Shown in pieces: positions 6,564 through 7,892 of a stretch of DNA of 7,892 bases. The notes under the pieces were generated by a model. It did not search any database. It saw nothing but the letters and a program-made list of their open reading frames with translations, and had not been told where the DNA came from. Made by a program: the position numbers and the translations under genes. Numbering within the stretch: the first letter of the stretch is position 1; each line of letters begins with the position of its first letter. The DNA is from Chloroflexota bacterium (lineage in GTDB: Bacteria; Chloroflexota; Anaerolineae; JACRMK01), in contig JACQEC010000095.1 in assembly GCA_016200765.1 (NCBI GenBank), positions 1 through 7,892 on the forward strand. The letters run 5' to 3'.

Positions 6564-6827
6564 TCAGCCGCCAGAGCGGGTGGTTATATGGAGCGGCAAT
6601 CCAAAGTGCCGAAACAGCCCCGGGTTGGGGAAAGTCGTAATATCGGACAGCCGTTCGCCGTCCAAGGTCACAACCTGAATAGCATAGGCTTGATAGCCGT
6701 GACCGCCGTCCTCCCGTTTGTATAGGCCGAAGGCGGGCTGTGCGTTCGCGCGCGTTGGCGTCAGCCGCCAGCGGCCACGCGCGTCCCCGTCCAGAATGAA
6801 CGCAACGAGGATCGTGCGGATGGCTTC
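6564..6827 (-). pseudogene. Remainder of the sigma factor's SnoaL-like domain after an in-frame amber codon
   Basis: Directly after the TAG at 6828-6830 the same reading frame continues for 87 codons to a TGA at 6564-6566. It encodes EAIRTILVAF, then RGRWRLTPTRANAQPAFGLY, AYAIQVVTLDGERLSDI and TFPNPGLFRHFGLP. These are the expected second half of the SnoaL-like domain found at the C-terminus of this sigma-factor group, so the full ancestral protein would be 355 residues. There is no frameshift and no good new start codon, and conservation looks undisturbed, which suggests a recent nonsense mutation, a sequencing error, or read-through. The frame ends 12 bp before the GH116 start codon. It is labelled pseudogene only because the interruption prevents a continuous standard translation. 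Confidence 0.85.
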
Positions 6828-7631
6828 CTACCCTTGATACCACGACGGTGTGGGCGGCATGGCGAAGGTCGCATCGCCCTTGATCAGCGCGACCAGGCCA
6901 TCTACGTCTGCGCTTTCCCACGCTCGCACGTAGCGTGAGAGGATCGCGTGGGTCGTCTCATCGGGCGGCTGGGCGTGGACCGCGCCCAACCCAGCTCCTC
7001 CATAGCGCCGCGTGGATGTGACGCGCGCGCGGTGCAGGGCGCTATTGACGGCCGCCGTGGTCATGCCGAGCATCTGCGCGGCCTCGCCCGCGCGCCAATC
7101 GAGCACGTCGCACAAGATGAGCACGGCCCGCTGGCGCGGCGGGAGGGCTTGCAGAGCCGCCAGAAAGGCCAGCGTGACGCTCTCGCGCGAAGAATAACGC
7201 GCCTCCGGGTTTTCGTTAGGGTCGGCTGTCAGGTCGTCGGGGATCGGTTCGAGCCAGACCGGTTCCTCTATCGGCTGGGCCGGCTGTGCCTGTGGGTCTG
7301 CCGCTGGGTGGGTCAGAGCGGGCAGTGCGCGCCTGGGTCGGCGCGCGAGCGAGTCCAAACAGAGATGGGTAGCAATCTTATAGAGCCAGGCGCGGAACGG
7401 CGCCCGCCCTTCGTAGGTATCCAGACGCCGCCACGCGCGCAGGAAAGTTTCCTGCACCAGATCCTCCGCATCCTGCAGCGAGCCGAGCATCCGGTAACCG
7501 TAGGCCTGAAGTTCACGCCGGTACGGTTCAGCCATCTGGCTGAACTCATCATGGTTGCCGAAACGCGCCGCGGTTAATTGGGCGGTCAGGGCTGGGGCGG
7601 GTGCTTCGCGAGGGCTTGGCTGATGATCCAT
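6828..7631 (-). CDS. ECF-type RNA polymerase sigma-70 factor with truncated SnoaL-like C-terminus
   Basis: A 267-residue sigma factor of the extracytoplasmic-function group that carries a SnoaL-like C-terminal extension (SigJ/ECF41-like or TIGR02960/SigX5-like architecture). The sigma2 region spans about 34-100 (YRMLGSLQDAEDLVQETFLRAW, positions 46-67, then FRAWLYKIATHLCLDSLARR). A proline-rich linker with EPVWLEPIPDDL (123-134) follows. Sigma4 spans about 152-205, with LPPRQRAVLILCDVL and the DNA-binding helix-turn-helix AAQMLGMTTAAVNSALHRAR (184-203). The SnoaL-like domain begins near 226 and stops at a TAG after MPPTPSWYQG. Family members continue at this point, and here the same frame stays open to 6564. 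In the family this extension controls sigma activity in place of a separate anti-sigma factor. The ATG at 7629-7631 is the only upstream ATG that keeps the full sigma2 lead-in, but its Shine-Dalgarno sequence is poor. A TATAAT box lies about 48 bp upstream. Confidence 0.9.
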   Translation of the reverse strand: MDHQPSPREAPAPALTAQLTAARFGNHDEFSQMAEPYRRELQAYGYRMLGSLQDAEDLVQETFLRAWRRLDTYEGRAPFRAWLYKIATHLCLDSLARRPRRALPALTHPAADPQAQPAQPIEEPVWLEPIPDDLTADPNENPEARYSSRESVTLAFLAALQALPPRQRAVLILCDVLDWRAGEAAQMLGMTTAAVNSALHRARVTSTRRYGGAGLGAVHAQPPDETTHAILSRYVRAWESADVDGLVALIKGDATFAMPPTPSWYQG

Positions 7632-7678
7632 AGGCTAGGAATGAGCCTTCTCGTTCCAATCGGTTCTGCGCGCACGTC

Positions 7679-7707
7679 ATTATACCGGAAAAATTCATCG
7701 TTTGCAC
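7679..7707 (-). promoter_or_regulatory. Candidate sigma-70-type promoter for the sigma-factor/GH116 transcript
   Basis: On the minus strand there is a perfect -10 hexamer TATAAT (7679-7684). A weak -35-like GTGCAA (7702-7707, three of six consensus bases) lies 17 bp upstream. Transcription would begin near 7671, leaving a leader of about 40 nt before the sigma-factor ATG. The surrounding 7632-7757 spacer is visibly more AT-rich than the genes, as expected for a promoter region. The weak -35 suggests an activator or a modest basal level. Confidence 0.55.
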
Positions 7708-7757
7708 CGCACAGTTTTGCGCCGGACAGCCGTCTTATTGATCAGAATCCAATTTTC

Positions 7758-7772
7758 GGTAGTGTCCCTTTA
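7758..7772. mobile_element. Candidate terminal inverted repeat at the end of an insertion sequence
   Basis: The sequence ggtagtgtccctttaa lies 14 bp beyond the stop codon of the partial transposase (inner edge about 7772), and its outer end at 7758 is 28 bp from that stop. This is where the terminal inverted repeat of an insertion sequence is expected. The GGTAGTGT start looks like an IS terminus, but the partner end and any target-site duplication are outside the window, so the boundary is an inference. Confidence 0.45.
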
Positions 7773-7785
7773 ATGAGGCACGGCT

Positions 7786-7892
7786 CTAAACGGCCCATAA
7801 ATGCTTTGGCGGGATGCGGAAGCTGAGTAGTTCATCCATGGACCAGATGTGGTCGGTGAGGTTAGCCGCCATGGCCGGTGTGCGCGGTTGCC
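7786..7892 (-). CDS. IS transposase, C-terminal fragment, cut by window edge
   Basis: Only the last 34 codons are in the window, ending in TAG at 7786-7788. They encode RTPAMAANLTDHIWSMDELL (residues 3-22 of the visible part) and then SFRIPPKHLWAV. The RTPAMAA-LTDH-W--(D/E)ELL pattern is the familiar extreme C-terminus of a group of DDE-type insertion-sequence transposases common in Chloroflexota and Cyanobacteria. I associate it with IS1-like elements, but the IS family cannot be fixed from this tail. The catalytic domain is off the right edge, so intactness of the element is unknown. It marks an insertion sequence immediately upstream of the sigma-factor promoter. Confidence 0.75.
   Translation of the reverse strand, partial: QPRTPAMAANLTDHIWSMDELLSFRIPPKHLWAV

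Noticed and set aside
5872..6921. Minus-strand open frame (349 codons) bridging the sigma and GH116 genes in another frame
   Set aside because: It is out of frame with both conserved proteins, Arg/Ala/His-rich and without motifs, so it is a shadow frame.
1..7892. tRNA, rRNA, CRISPR array or riboswitch
   Set aside because: I saw no cloverleaf, regularly spaced repeat-spacer pattern or recognisable riboswitch core on either strand, and the spacers are too short for most of these.

Overview
This is a GC-rich bacterial window in which every recognisable gene lies on the minus strand, so the gene order below runs from right to left. The host is probably a heterotrophic bacterium with a large carbohydrate-degrading repertoire. 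A Chloroflexota (Anaerolineae/Caldilineae/Roseiflexus-like) origin is my best guess. It rests on the GC-rich coding style, the ECF sigma/SnoaL architecture, the pairing of oxidoreductase and TIM-barrel isomerase genes, and intergenic repeats built on TTCGACAGGCTCA. None of these is diagnostic, and I give the phylum only modest confidence.

Layout from right to left: (a) the C-terminal end of a transposase (7786-7892) with a candidate insertion-sequence end near 7758; (b) a 126-bp spacer with a perfect TATAAT -10 box; (c) an ECF-type sigma-70 factor starting at 7631, whose SnoaL-like C-terminal domain is interrupted by an in-frame amber codon at 6828-6830 although the reading frame stays intact to 6564; (d) a GH116-family glycoside hydrolase (3879-6551) starting 12 bp after the sigma frame ends; (e) an 86-bp spacer holding much of a large inverted repeat; (f) an AP-endonuclease-2-type TIM-barrel sugar isomerase/epimerase (2794-3792); (g) a Gfo/Idh/MocA oxidoreductase (1580-2779), 14 bp downstream; (h) a repeat-filled 73-bp spacer; (i) a xylose-isomerase-like TIM-barrel protein (352-1506) with two changed active-site positions; (j) a 19-bp spacer occupied by another repeat copy; (k) the N-terminal 110 residues of a xylulokinase (1-332), which runs off the left edge. 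No stretch longer than 300 bp lacks a gene.

Taken together this looks like one sugar-catabolic transcription unit. GH116 would release a monosaccharide (glucose- or xylose-type beta-glycosides are typical of the family), the oxidoreductase and TIM-barrel enzyme would oxidise and epimerise or isomerise a sugar, and the XylA-like and XylB enzymes would convert an aldose to a ketose and phosphorylate it. Whether the sigma factor controls the unit is inferred from adjacency and spacing only. The most unusual items are the amber codon inside an otherwise intact sigma-factor frame and the altered active site of the XylA-like protein.
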